The notes: generated by a model from the sequence alone, not told the origin. DNA of 24,214 nucleotides from JBOGDS01 sp050743075 (GCA_050743075.1 JBOGDS010000054.1:1-24214), one strand, 5' to 3'. Positions 9,629-19,660 are shown, numbered from the stretch's first letter. Made by a program: numbers and translations.

Positions 9629-9653
9629 ATCTCTGACACCACCGTGACAGGCA

Positions 9654-9697
9654 ACGCCCCGGGGCGGTTCCGCTAGCCGGAGCCCGCCCCGGGGCGT
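9654..9697 (+). promoter_or_regulatory. Intercistronic hairpin between groES and groEL
   Basis: Perfect 14-base arms (acgccccggggcgg at 9654-9667 and its complement at 9684-9697) close a 16-base loop that can itself pair further (tccg/cgga). Each arm also contains the self-complementary CGCCCCGGGGCG. It may attenuate groEL, act as an RNA-processing site, or stabilise groES mRNA. There is no T-run. Confidence 0.7.
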
Positions 9698-9721
9698 CCG
9701 CCGTTCGAAGGGACCCATCAC

Positions 9722-11338
<1,617 letters not shown>

Positions 11339-11387
11339 CCTGCCGGCTGGCAGGCCAACCGGCTGACAGGCCGACCGGCAATGCTCG

Positions 11388-11426
11388 GCGAGGCCCGGAC
11401 CCGCTGCGACGGGATCCGGGCCTCGC
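11388..11426 (+). terminator. Hairpin terminator after groEL
   Basis: Perfect 12-base arms (gcgaggcccgga and its complement) enclose a 15-base loop in which cccg and cggg can pair further. It starts 50 bases after the groEL stop. Only a weak T stretch follows (ctccgtt), as is common in high-GC genomes. Confidence 0.7.
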
Positions 11427-11444
11427 TCCGTTAGCAGGGCTCTC

Positions 11445-11625
11445 GACCTCGCTGTCTCTACCGGACCTCGCCGTCTCTGCCGGCGCTATACGTCGGAATC
11501 CGGCTGTTCGGTGCCGCTCCCGCCGGCGAGGTCCGGTAGAGCCGGCGAGGTGGGCGACAGACACGATCACTGAGCTCCGGACAGCGAGGGTCCGAGTAGA
11601 CACGGCGAGCTCGGCGACGGACTCG
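11445..11625. repeat. Cluster of degenerate ~19-base repeats in both orientations
   Basis: The gap between groEL and the aminotransferase (321 bases, no credible gene) holds two adjacent copies of a 19-base unit: GACCTCGCTGTCTCTACCG (11445-11463) and GACCTCGCCGTCTCTGCCG (11464-11482). A reverse-complement copy lies at 11535-11553 and more degenerate reverse copies run to about 11625. A perfect 18-base inverted repeat (11456-11473 with 11524-11541) results, which could fold into a large hairpin. The role is unknown. Confidence 0.7.
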
Positions 11626-11646
11626 ATCGCTCAAGGACGCCTCTCG

Positions 11647-11662
11647 TAGGGTGAGCCGCGTG
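11647..11662 (+). promoter_or_regulatory. Leaderless-type promoter (-10 TAGGGT) for the aminotransferase
   Basis: TAGGGT at 11647-11652, then 7 bases (gagccgc), then GTG at 11660. It argues against the in-frame GTG at 11651, which overlaps the hexamer. Confidence 0.55.
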
Positions 11663-12835
11663 GTGACCACCGGTTCGTCGTACCTGGTCGACCGGATGCA
11701 CCCGTTTACCACGACGATCTTCGCGGAGATGTCGGCGCTGGCCGTGCAAACCGGCGCGATCAACCTGGGCCAGGGGTTCCCGGATACGGATGGGCCGGCC
11801 TCGCTGCTCGAGGATGCCGTCGCCGCGATCCGGGGAGGCGCCAACCAGTACCCTCCCGGCCCGGGCATCCCTGAGCTGCGGCAGGCCATCGCCAACCACC
11901 AGCGCCGGTTCTACGGCCTGGACGTCGACCCGGTCACCGAGGTACTCGTCACCGCCGGTGCCACCGAGGCGATCGCCGCGACGATCCTCGCACTGGCCGG
12001 TCGGGGCGACGAGGTCGTCACCTTCGAGCCCTACTACGACTCCTATGCGGCGTCGATCGCGCTGGCGGGGGCCGAACGGCGGACGGTGCTTCTGCGCAAG
12101 CCGGACTTCTCCTTCGACGAGCATGAACTGGGGTCCGCCTTCGGCGACCGGACCAAGCGCGTGCTGCTGAACTCGCCCCACAACCCGACCGGCAAGGTCT
12201 TCACGCCCGCCGAGCTCGAACTGGTGGCTCGGTTCGCGCGCGAGCGCGACGCGGTCGTCGTCACCGACGAGGTCTACGAGCACCAGACCTTCGACGGCAC
12301 GCGGCACGTCCCGGTGGCGACGCTGCCGGGCATGGCCGAACGGACGGTCACGATCTCGTCCGCAGGCAAGACGTTCTCGGTCACCGGCTGGAAGATCGGC
12401 TGGCTACACGCGCAGGCACCGCTGACCGCGGCGGTCCGCGCCGTCAAGCAGTTCCTGACCTACGTCAACGGGTCACCGTTCCAGCCGGCCGTCGCGACCG
12501 CCCTGGGGCTCGACGACGAGTTCTACGCGTCGCTCGCGACCGACCTGCAGCGCAAGCGCGACCTGCTCTCGGCCGGACTCCGCGAGGCGGGTTTCGACGT
12601 CTTCACGCCGAAGGGCACCTACTTCGTCGTTGCCGATGCGGCGCCGCTCGGCTGCGACGACGCCTTCGAGCTGTGTCAGCAACTGCCGTCGCTGGCGGGC
12701 GTGGCCGCGGTGCCCGTCTCGGTCTTCCACGACGACAAGGAGGCAGCGCGCTCGCTGGTCCGGTTCGCCTTCTGCAAGCGCGACGACGTGCTCGCCGAGG
12801 CCGCCGAACGGCTTGGGCGTCTTCGCCACGTCTGA
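11660..12835 (+). CDS. PLP-dependent aminotransferase, DapC / methionine-aminotransferase-like
   Basis: A 391-residue fold-type I (class I/II) aminotransferase. Visible are INLGQGFPDTDGP (34-46), the NQYPPGPG active-site loop (62-69), NSPHNPTG with the cofactor-contacting asparagine (171-178), TDEVYEH (202-208) and the Schiff-base lysine K237 in SSAGKTF, followed by GWKIGW. The sequence strongly resembles the mycobacterial Rv0858c type annotated as N-succinyldiaminopimelate aminotransferase DapC, which would place it in lysine and peptidoglycan synthesis. Methionine or kynurenine transamination is also known in this subfamily, so the substrate is not certain. GTG 11660 is chosen by its leaderless promoter; GTG 11663 is possible. 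It stands alone, with no dap genes beside it. Confidence 0.88.
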   Translation: MVTTGSSYLVDRMHPFTTTIFAEMSALAVQTGAINLGQGFPDTDGPASLLEDAVAAIRGGANQYPPGPGIPELRQAIANHQRRFYGLDVDPVTEVLVTAGATEAIAATILALAGRGDEVVTFEPYYDSYAASIALAGAERRTVLLRKPDFSFDEHELGSAFGDRTKRVLLNSPHNPTGKVFTPAELELVARFARERDAVVVTDEVYEHQTFDGTRHVPVATLPGMAERTVTISSAGKTFSVTGWKIGWLHAQAPLTAAVRAVKQFLTYVNGSPFQPAVATALGLDDEFYASLATDLQRKRDLLSAGLREAGFDVFTPKGTYFVVADAAPLGCDDAFELCQQLPSLAGVAAVPVSVFHDDKEAARSLVRFAFCKRDDVLAEAAERLGRLRHV

Positions 12836-12905
12836 GGGAGCGCGCCACCTCGCATCGGGACCGGTGCACGATCACTGTTCCGGAGACAGCACCTCTGGGC
12901 CTGGG

Positions 12906-12920
12906 TACTGTGCGTGCATG
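12906..12920 (+). promoter_or_regulatory. Leaderless-type promoter (-10 TACTGT) for the surface protein
   Basis: TACTGT at 12906-12911, then 6 bases, then ATG at 12918, which opens a clear signal peptide. No Shine-Dalgarno sequence is present. Confidence 0.6.
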
Positions 12921-15131
12921 CGTCGCCCTGGGGTCGGCATCGTCGTCGGTCTGCTCGTGGCACCGTTCGTGCTGACTGGGATCACCACAGCGTCTGCCGT
13001 GACCACTGCTGGATGGGCTGACTGGGAGCCGCTGACGGGGACGGCCGGCAGCTTCACGACGAGTATGCAGCTACCTGCGGGTGGCTTCCCCGAGGCGTCG
13101 GTCACGTCCGACTCCCGTTCGGGCCAGGTCGGCGTCCAGTCGGGTGCGTCGGCGTGGCATGGCACGTCCACACCCCCGGGAGGCAAGTACGGTTCGAGCC
13201 AGAACCGACCGTACCTCAACCTGCGCCCGCGCGCGGACACGCCGGCGGCGCCGTCGGCGACGACCTACACGTTCGCCTCGCCCACGCCCAGCTCGGGCTG
13301 GGCGTTCGTGCTCGGCGACATCGACGCCGACCAGGTGCAGATCAGCGCCAAGGGGCCCGATGGGCAGCCGTTGACCGCGACCGAGCTGGGCTTCCAGGGC
13401 ACGTTCAACTACTGCGAGGTACCGCCCCGCCCGTCGTGCACGGGGACCGACGTGCCCACCTGGGACCCGGCCACCTCGACCCTGGTCGGCAACGCGGGCG
13501 CGATCGACACGTCGGGAGCCTCCGGCTGGTTCGAGCCCACCGTGCCCATCTCGACCCTGACCTTCACGTTCGCTCAGCGGTCCGGCTTTCCCGTCTACCA
13601 GACCTGGTTCGCCTCGCTCGCCCGCGACATCACCGGCACGGTCACGCTGGCCGACGAGAACGGGGTTCCCGTCGACCCCGTCGAGCCCGTCGCCGGCGTC
13701 ACCCTCAACCTGTTCGCCCCGAACGGGGAGTTGGTCGCCACCACCACGTCGGCGGCGGACGGCACGTACTCCTTCGAGGGGTTCACGGCCGCCAACGGGT
13801 ACACGGTCGAGGTCGTTCAGCCGCCGGGGATGGTGATCGTTGGAGCGTCCGAGCAGAACGCGGACCTGTCGACGGACGACGCCGTCGATGTCGACTTCCT
13901 GGTGCGCGAGATCATCCCGGTGCCGGTCAGCGGTGCCGTCACGGACGACGACGGCAACCCGGTACCCGGCGCCGTGGTGACGGTCGACGGCCCCGGCGGC
14001 ACGTTCACGGCCACCACCGACTCGTCGGGCAACTACCTGGTCGACCAGGTCCCGCCCGGCGACTACACGATCACCGTCGAACCGCCGGACGGCTTCTCTG
14101 ACGTGTCGCTGCCCCCGGAGCTCGTGATCGAGGTGCCGCCGGACAGCGAGGAACCCATCGTCGACCAGAACTTCGTGCTGCAGACGCTGCCGTCGCTGTC
14201 CGGCGCGGTCACCGCGGCCGACTCCCCGGTGCCCAATGCGACCGTCACGATCACCGGCCCCGGTGGCACCCAGAGCACGGTGACGGGCCCGGACGGTACG
14301 TACTCGTTCGACGGGCTCGAGGACGGCGACTACACCGTGACGGTCGAGCCGCCCGCGGGGTACACCGTCGTCGGCGACGACGAGCTCGACGAGACCGTCG
14401 CGGGCGACGACGTCGAGAACGTCGACTTCGCGCTGGCCCGACCCGGGGCGCTCGGGGGGACGGTCACCGACACCGACGGCAACCCGGTCGCCGGGGTCGA
14501 GGTCGTCGTCAATGGGCCTGGCGGCGACGTCACGCTGACTACTGACGACGAGGGCAACTACTTCACCGACGGACTCGAGCCCGGCGATTACACCGCGACG
14601 ATCACGGTGCCGGACGGGACCACACTGGTCGGTCCGCCCTCGCAGGGCGCCACGATCACCGCAGCGGGCGAATCAATCCTTGACCTCGACTTCGCGCTGC
14701 AGCCCGACCTGGAGGCCGGCGGCACCGTCACCGACACGTCGGGCAACCCGGTGCCCGGCGCCGAGGTGACGATCACGGGCTCGAACGGCGACCCGGTGGC
14801 GACGATCACCACCGGCGACGACGGCACGTGGAGCGTGCCGCTACCGCCCGGACAGGGCTACATGGCCGAGGTCACGCCACCCGACGGCTACGAGGTCGTG
14901 GGGGAGCCGGGCATCACGTTCGACGTGACCGACGAGCCGGTGACCGGCCTGGACTTCCAGCTGCGCCTCGTGCCGACGCCGCCGGATCCGGACGACGACG
15001 GCGCACGCCCGGCGCCGTCCTTGCCCGACACCGGCGTCGAGCCCGGCCCGACCCTGGCCCTCGCCGGGGTGCTGGTCGCCCTGGGACTCGCGCTGATGGC
15101 CGCCGGCCGGCGCTCCGACGGGCTGGCCTGA
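12918..15131 (+). CDS. LPXTG-anchored surface protein with five Cna-B/SdrD-like repeats
   Basis: A 737-residue exported protein. Residues 1-27 are a signal peptide ending ASA. A unique domain of about 200 residues follows, with a two-cysteine loop (NYCEVPPRPSCTG). Then come five repeats of roughly 80-95 residues of the SdrD-B/carboxypeptidase-regulatory-like type, each with G.VTD..GNPV.GA.VT..GP and DG.Y.F..L..GDYTVTV..P.G blocks (nucleotides about 13625, 13919, 14191, 14446 and 14704 onward). The C-terminus has LPDTG (702-706), a membrane helix and an Arg-containing tail, so a class-E-like sortase should anchor it to peptidoglycan. No sortase gene is in the window. Stalk or adhesive function is inference. 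It sits alone between unrelated metabolic genes. Confidence 0.88.
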   Translation: MRRPGVGIVVGLLVAPFVLTGITTASAVTTAGWADWEPLTGTAGSFTTSMQLPAGGFPEASVTSDSRSGQVGVQSGASAWHGTSTPPGGKYGSSQNRPYLNLRPRADTPAAPSATTYTFASPTPSSGWAFVLGDIDADQVQISAKGPDGQPLTATELGFQGTFNYCEVPPRPSCTGTDVPTWDPATSTLVGNAGAIDTSGASGWFEPTVPISTLTFTFAQRSGFPVYQTWFASLARDITGTVTLADENGVPVDPVEPVAGVTLNLFAPNGELVATTTSAADGTYSFEGFTAANGYTVEVVQPPGMVIVGASEQNADLSTDDAVDVDFLVREIIPVPVSGAVTDDDGNPVPGAVVTVDGPGGTFTATTDSSGNYLVDQVPPGDYTITVEPPDGFSDVSLPPELVIEVPPDSEEPIVDQNFVLQTLPSLSGAVTAADSPVPNATVTITGPGGTQSTVTGPDGTYSFDGLEDGDYTVTVEPPAGYTVVGDDELDETVAGDDVENVDFALARPGALGGTVTDTDGNPVAGVEVVVNGPGGDVTLTTDDEGNYFTDGLEPGDYTATITVPDGTTLVGPPSQGATITAAGESILDLDFALQPDLEAGGTVTDTSGNPVPGAEVTITGSNGDPVATITTGDDGTWSVPLPPGQGYMAEVTPPDGYEVVGEPGITFDVTDEPVTGLDFQLRLVPTPPDPDDDGARPAPSLPDTGVEPGPTLALAGVLVALGLALMAAGRRSDGLA

Positions 15132-15165
15132 CCCGCAACCGACAGGGCGCGGCGGCATCCGCGGC

Positions 15166-15180
15166 TAGCATGAGGCCATG
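15166..15180 (+). promoter_or_regulatory. Leaderless-type promoter (-10 TAGCAT) for guaB
   Basis: TAGCAT at 15166-15171, then 6 bases (gaggcc), then ATG at 15178. The 46-base gap after the surface-protein gene leaves room for an independent promoter. Confidence 0.6.
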
Positions 15181-16695
15181 CCCACCGAGCCCGGAGTGCC
15201 CAAACCCTTCGCGCCGCTGGGGCTCACCTTCGACGATGTGTTGTTGCTGCCGGGGGAGTCTGACGTCGTCCCGAGCGAGGTCGACACCACGTCGCGGGTC
15301 AGCCGCAACATCACCGTGCGGATCCCACTGCTCTCCTCGCCGATGGACACCGTCACCGAGGCGCGGATGGTGATTGCGATAGCCCGCCAGGGCGGTCTCG
15401 GCGTCCTGCACCGCAGCCTCTCGATCGACGACCAGGCCCGTCAGGTCGACCTAGTCAAGCGGTCCGAGTCCGGCATGGTGACCGACCCCGTGACCACCGG
15501 ACCGGATGCCACCCTCGCCGAGGTCGACGTGCTGTGCCGCCACTACCGGATCTCCGGCCTGCCGGTCGTCGACGAGCGCGACGTCCTGGTGGGCATCGTC
15601 ACCAACCGTGACCTGCGATTCGTACCCCTGGCGGAGCACGAGACCCGCACGGTCCGCGAGGTCATGACCCCGATGCCGCTCGTCACCGCACCCGTGGGCA
15701 TCAAGGCCGACGACGCCATCGCACTGCTGGCCAAGTTCAAGATCGAGAAGCTTCCCCTCGTCGACAACGGCGGCCGGCTGCGCGGACTCATCACGGTCAA
15801 GGACTTCGTGAAGTCCGAGCAGTTCCCGCAGGCGACGAAGGACACCGAGGGCCGGCTGGTCGTCGGCGCCGCCGTCGGGTTCTTCGGCGATGCGTGGGAA
15901 CGCGCGATGGCGCTCGTCGATGCCGGCGTCGACGTCCTCGTCGTCGACACGGCACACGGGCACGCCGGAGCGTTGCTCGACATGGTGCGGCGGCTCAAGG
16001 CCGAGCCCGCGGCATCCGGGGTCGACGTGGTCGGCGGCAACGTCGCGACCCGGGCCGGCGCACAGGCGCTGGTCGACGCGGGCGTCGACGGCGTGCGGGT
16101 CGGCGTCGGGCCCGGCAGCATTTGCACCACCCGGGTCGTCGCGGGGGTCGGCGTCCCCCAGGTCACCGCCATCCACGAGGCAACACAGGCGTGTGCTCCG
16201 GCCGGGGTCCCGGTGATCGGTGACGGCGGCCTGCAGTACTCCGGCGACATCGCGAAGGCACTGGTTGCTGGCGCCGACACGGTCATGTTGGGCTCGCTGC
16301 TCGCGGGCTGCGAGGAGAGCCCAGGGGAGCTGATCTTCGTCAACGGCAAGCAGTTCAAGTCGTACCGGGGCATGGGCTCGCTCGGCGCGCTGCGCAAGCA
16401 TGGCGCTTCGTCGTCGGGGTCACGCGACCGCTACTTCCAGGCCGACGTCGCCGCCGACGACACACTCATACCGGAAGGGATCGAGGGCCAGGTGCCCTAC
16501 CGCGGCCCGCTGGCGGCGGTCGCCCACCAGCTCATCGGCGGGCTGCGCCAGTCGATGTTCTACTGCGGCACCCCGACGATCCCTGAGCTCAAGGTGCGAG
16601 GCCGGTTCGTGCGTATCACGGCGGCCGGGCTCACGGAGTCGCATCCGCACGACATCCAGATGACCGTCGAGGCCCCGAACTACTCGTCCCGCTGA
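15178..16695 (+). CDS. guaB: IMP dehydrogenase
   Basis: A 505-residue enzyme that oxidises IMP to XMP with NAD+, the committed step of GMP synthesis. The barrel begins at LTFDDVLLLP and is interrupted by two CBS domains (about 100-155 and 162-215) that bind regulatory nucleotides. The catalytic cysteine is C316 in GPGSICTT, the IMP-binding region is GDGGLQYSGDIAKAL, and the mobile flap is KSYRGMGSLGAL; the active-site arginine lies in SGSRDRYFQ. All catalytic parts are present and the length is normal. The start is fixed by its leaderless promoter. guaB3 follows after 22 bases, an order conserved in Actinomycetota. Confidence 0.97.
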   Translation: MPTEPGVPKPFAPLGLTFDDVLLLPGESDVVPSEVDTTSRVSRNITVRIPLLSSPMDTVTEARMVIAIARQGGLGVLHRSLSIDDQARQVDLVKRSESGMVTDPVTTGPDATLAEVDVLCRHYRISGLPVVDERDVLVGIVTNRDLRFVPLAEHETRTVREVMTPMPLVTAPVGIKADDAIALLAKFKIEKLPLVDNGGRLRGLITVKDFVKSEQFPQATKDTEGRLVVGAAVGFFGDAWERAMALVDAGVDVLVVDTAHGHAGALLDMVRRLKAEPAASGVDVVGGNVATRAGAQALVDAGVDGVRVGVGPGSICTTRVVAGVGVPQVTAIHEATQACAPAGVPVIGDGGLQYSGDIAKALVAGADTVMLGSLLAGCEESPGELIFVNGKQFKSYRGMGSLGALRKHGASSSGSRDRYFQADVAADDTLIPEGIEGQVPYRGPLAAVAHQLIGGLRQSMFYCGTPTIPELKVRGRFVRITAAGLTESHPHDIQMTVEAPNYSSR

Positions 16696-16705
16696 CCCGC
16701 GTCGA

Positions 16706-16720
16706 TAGCCTGTTCCGGTG
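16706..16720 (+). promoter_or_regulatory. Leaderless-type promoter (-10 TAGCCT) for guaB3
   Basis: TAGCCT at 16706-16711, then 6 bases, then GTG at 16718, all within the 22-base gap after guaB. guaB3 can therefore be transcribed on its own as well as by read-through. Confidence 0.55.
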
Positions 16721-17827
16721 ACGGAGATCGAGATCGGGCGGGGCAAGCGCGGCCGGGCGGCGTACGCCTTCGACGACGTGGCGATCGTGCCCAGTCGGCG
16801 CACCCGCGATCCGGAGGAGGTCTCGACCCACTGGCAGATCGACGCCTACCGGTTCGAGATCCCGCTGATGGCCGCGCCGATGGACTCGGTCATGTCGCCG
16901 GCGACGGCGGTTCTGCTGGGCAAGCTCGGTGGCCTGGGCGTCATCGACCTCGAGGGCCTGTGGACCCGGTACGACGACCCCGTGCCGCTGCTGGACGAGA
17001 TCGCCGGCCTGGACGACGGGTCGGCGACGCAGCGTCTGCAGCGGCTGTACGACGAGCCCGTGCGCGAAGACCTCATCTCCGACCGGTTGCGCGAGATCCG
17101 CGCCGCCGGCGTGACTGTTGCCGGCGCGCTCTCGCCGCAGCGGGTCAAGCGGTACCACCGGGCCGTCATCGCCGCCGGCGTCGACCTGTTCATCATCCGC
17201 GGGACGACGGTGTCGGCAGAGCACGTGTCCAGCCAGACCGAGCCGCTCAACCTGAAGCAGTTCATCTACGAGCTCGACGTTCCGGTGATCGTCGGTGGCT
17301 GCGCGACGTACCAGGCCGCGCTGCACCTGATGCGGACCGGAGCCGCCGGTGTGCTGGTGGGCTTCGGCGGCGGCGGTGCTCACACGACGAAGTCCGTGCT
17401 CGGCGTGACGGTCCCGATGGCGAGCGCCGTCGCCGACGTCGCCGCAGCGCGCCGGGACTACCTCGACGAGTCCGGCGGCCGCTACGTTCACGTCGTGGCC
17501 GACGGCGGCGTGGCCCGGTCTGGCGACATCGCGAAGGCGATCGCCTGTGGTGCCGACGCTGTCATGGTCGGCTCGCCCCTCGCCCGGGCCTCGGAGGCTC
17601 CCGGCCGTGGCTGGCACTGGGGATCGGAGGCGCATCATCGCGATCTGCCTCGCGGCCAGCGGGTCAAGGTCGGTACGGTCGGCCCGCTGGAACAGATCCT
17701 GCACGGCCCGTCCCACGTCGCTGACGGCACCATGAACCTGATCGGCGCGCTGCGTCGGGCCATGGCGACGACGGGCTACACCGAGGTCAAGGAGTTCCAG
17801 CGCGTCGAGGTCACGGTCCTGCGCTGA
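16718..17827 (+). CDS. guaB3: GuaB3 family IMP dehydrogenase-related protein
   Basis: A 369-residue IMPDH/GMP-reductase-fold barrel without CBS domains. It keeps IPLMAAPMDSV, VVADGGVARSGDIAKAI and the C-terminal LIGALRRAMATTGY. The catalytic loop that reads GPGSICTT in GuaB is GGGGAHTT here, so histidine 222 takes the place of the catalytic cysteine. Actinobacterial GuaB3 proteins commonly lack this cysteine and their function is unsettled, whereas cyanobacterial GuaB3 has been reported active as an IMP dehydrogenase. A regulatory or altered catalytic role is possible. The position directly after guaB ties it to purine metabolism. GTG 16718 is chosen by the -10 hexamer in the gap. Confidence 0.93.
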   Translation: MTEIEIGRGKRGRAAYAFDDVAIVPSRRTRDPEEVSTHWQIDAYRFEIPLMAAPMDSVMSPATAVLLGKLGGLGVIDLEGLWTRYDDPVPLLDEIAGLDDGSATQRLQRLYDEPVREDLISDRLREIRAAGVTVAGALSPQRVKRYHRAVIAAGVDLFIIRGTTVSAEHVSSQTEPLNLKQFIYELDVPVIVGGCATYQAALHLMRTGAAGVLVGFGGGGAHTTKSVLGVTVPMASAVADVAAARRDYLDESGGRYVHVVADGGVARSGDIAKAIACGADAVMVGSPLARASEAPGRGWHWGSEAHHRDLPRGQRVKVGTVGPLEQILHGPSHVADGTMNLIGALRRAMATTGYTEVKEFQRVEVTVLR

Positions 17828-17879
17828 GGTCCAGCCGGCCGGGCACGAGCATCCGCCCGCCACTCGCCATGCTCATGGC

Positions 17880-17892
17880 TGACCGTCGGTCA
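17880..17892. promoter_or_regulatory. Short palindrome at the -35 region of gabD2, possible operator
   Basis: TGACCG-T-CGGTCA is a perfect inverted repeat around one base. It overlaps the expected -35 position relative to TAGGCT at 17912. This is where a repressor would sit, but no regulator gene is adjacent and chance is not excluded. Confidence 0.35.
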
Positions 17893-17911
17893 CGCGCCCG
17901 CCAGCTCGGCC

Positions 17912-17926
17912 TAGGCTGCAGATGTG
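17912..17926 (+). promoter_or_regulatory. Leaderless-type promoter (-10 TAGGCT) for the semialdehyde dehydrogenase
   Basis: TAGGCT at 17912-17917, then 6 bases (gcagat), then GTG at 17924. Confidence 0.6.
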
Positions 17927-19498
17927 ACCACCACTGCTGCGGTAGGGCTTGACGACGTCGTCGATCCAGGGTTGGTCGAGCGGCTCGTGGACAAGATCGT
18001 CGCCAGCCCCAGGGCGCAACGGATGACGACCGTGGTGCCGTTCACCGGCAAGCCGTTCGCGGAGCTTCCGATCTCCACTCCGGACGACGTCGACGCGGCC
18101 TTTGCCGCGGCGCGGGTGGCGCAGCGCAGCTGGGCTGCACGGGCGGTCGAGGAGCGGGCCAGGATCGTGGGCCGGGTCCATGACCTGGTACTCGACCGGC
18201 AGGCCGAGATCGCCGACATGGTGCAGGTGGAGGCGGGGAAGGCGCGCCGCGACGCGTTCGAGGAGATCGGCGACGTGGCGCTCGCGGCTCGCTACAGCGC
18301 GAGCCGCGGTCCCCGGTTGCTGCGCGACCGTCGCCGGCTGGGATTTGTCCCCGGCCTCACCTGGGCGCTCGAGGTGCGTCAGCCCAAGGGCGTCGTCGGT
18401 GTGATCTCGCCCTGGAACTACCCGCTCACGCTGGCCATCTCCGACTGCCTGCCGGCTTTCGTCGCCGGCAACGCCGTCGTGCACAAGCCGGACAGCCAGG
18501 CGGTGCTAACTGCACTGCTCGCCCGGTCTATCGCCGTAGAGGCGGGCCTGCCGGAGGCCCTCTGGCAGATCGTCGTCGGCGACGGGCCGACGATCGGCAG
18601 CGCGGTCGTCGAGCGAGCCGACTACGTGTCGTTCACGGGGTCGACCGCGACCGGACGGATCATCGGGCGGACGCTCGGGGGGCGCCTTGTCGGAGCGTCT
18701 CTGGAGCTGGGCGGCAAGAACGCGATGCTCGTTCTCGACGACGCTGACCTCGACCGTGCGGCTGAGGGCGCCGTCCGGGCATGCTTCTCCAACGCCGGCC
18801 AGCTCTGCATCTCGATGGAGCGCCTCTACGTGGCCGCCTCCGTCCGCGGCGAGTTCGTCGAGCGGTTCCTCCGACGTGTGCACAGGATGCGGATCGGTGC
18901 CGCCTACGACTACTCGTACGAGATGGGGTCGCTGGTCTCGCAGGCTCAACTGGACAAGGTGGTGCGGCACGTAGAGGACACCGTCGCGAAGGGCGCCAAG
19001 GTGCTCGCCGGCGGGAACCCGCGACCAGACCTGGGCCCGTGGTTCTTCGAACCGACGGTCCTCGACGGTGTGCGCCCGGGGATGCTGGCGGCCGACGAGG
19101 AGACCTTCGGCCCGGTCGTCGCCGTTCACACCGTTGCCGACGACGCCGCGGCCATCGCCGCCGCCAACGACACGCCGTTCGGCCTCAACGCCAGCGTCTG
19201 GACCCGCGATCACGACCGCGGAGTGCGGGTGGCCAAGCAGCTGCAGGCCGGCTCGGTGAATGTCAACGAGGGCTATGCCGCCGCATGGGGAAGCCACGAC
19301 CTGCCCTCTGGCGGCGTGAAGGCCTCGGGCCTCGGTCGCCGGCACGGGCGCGAGGGCCTCCTGCGGTACACCGACCCGCAGGCGATCGCCGTGCAGCGCC
19401 TTCACGGCATCGCCCCGCTGGCCGACATGAGCTTCGACCGGTTCGCGGACACGATGACCCGGGCCCTGCGGGTCATGCGCCGCTCCGGCCGCCCGTGA
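17924..19498 (+). CDS. gabD2: Succinic semialdehyde dehydrogenase (GabD2-like)
   Basis: A 524-residue aldehyde dehydrogenase that should oxidise succinic semialdehyde to succinate with NAD(P)+, the last step of GABA breakdown or of the alternative route around 2-oxoglutarate dehydrogenase. Visible are the cofactor motifs SPWNYPL (162-168), KPDSQ and FTGSTATG, the general base E261 in LELGGKN, and the nucleophile C295 in GQLCIS. The N-terminal region and RRRLGFVPGLTWALEVRQPKGVVG resemble actinobacterial GabD2 (Rv1731 type). No GABA aminotransferase lies nearby, so the substrate rests on similarity. GTG 17924 is chosen by its leaderless promoter. A palindrome at 19533 may end its transcript. 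Confidence 0.87.
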   Translation: MTTTAAVGLDDVVDPGLVERLVDKIVASPRAQRMTTVVPFTGKPFAELPISTPDDVDAAFAAARVAQRSWAARAVEERARIVGRVHDLVLDRQAEIADMVQVEAGKARRDAFEEIGDVALAARYSASRGPRLLRDRRRLGFVPGLTWALEVRQPKGVVGVISPWNYPLTLAISDCLPAFVAGNAVVHKPDSQAVLTALLARSIAVEAGLPEALWQIVVGDGPTIGSAVVERADYVSFTGSTATGRIIGRTLGGRLVGASLELGGKNAMLVLDDADLDRAAEGAVRACFSNAGQLCISMERLYVAASVRGEFVERFLRRVHRMRIGAAYDYSYEMGSLVSQAQLDKVVRHVEDTVAKGAKVLAGGNPRPDLGPWFFEPTVLDGVRPGMLAADEETFGPVVAVHTVADDAAAIAAANDTPFGLNASVWTRDHDRGVRVAKQLQAGSVNVNEGYAAAWGSHDLPSGGVKASGLGRRHGREGLLRYTDPQAIAVQRLHGIAPLADMSFDRFADTMTRALRVMRRSGRP

Positions 19499-19532
19499 GC
19501 GACTGGACACCTGACGACGTCCCCGCCCCCCA

Positions 19533-19591
19533 TCCCATGATCATCGGCACTTTCGGGACTATCCGGCCGCTCAGTGCCGATGATCATGGGA
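19533..19591. repeat. Palindromic element copy 1
   Basis: Perfect 19-base arms (tcccatgatcatcggcact at 19533-19551, complement at 19573-19591) around a 21-base loop. Read on the minus strand, the loop matches that of copy 2 (shared GGCCGnATAGnCCCGA), so the two copies are one element in opposite orientation. It lies 34 bases after gabD2 and could end that transcript. Confidence 0.85.
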
Positions 19592-19660
19592 CAAGGGGGT
19601 TGTCCACAGGCGCGGGCGACGGACTGTCGCCGGAGGAGGTCGGGCCAGCACGCTGTTCCC

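Noticed and set aside
19632..19640. GGAGGAGGT as ribosome site for the AbiEi/DUF559-like gene
   Set aside because: It is about 20 bases from the ATG at 19661 and there is no ATG, GTG or TTG in frame at a suitable distance, so its role in start choice is doubtful.
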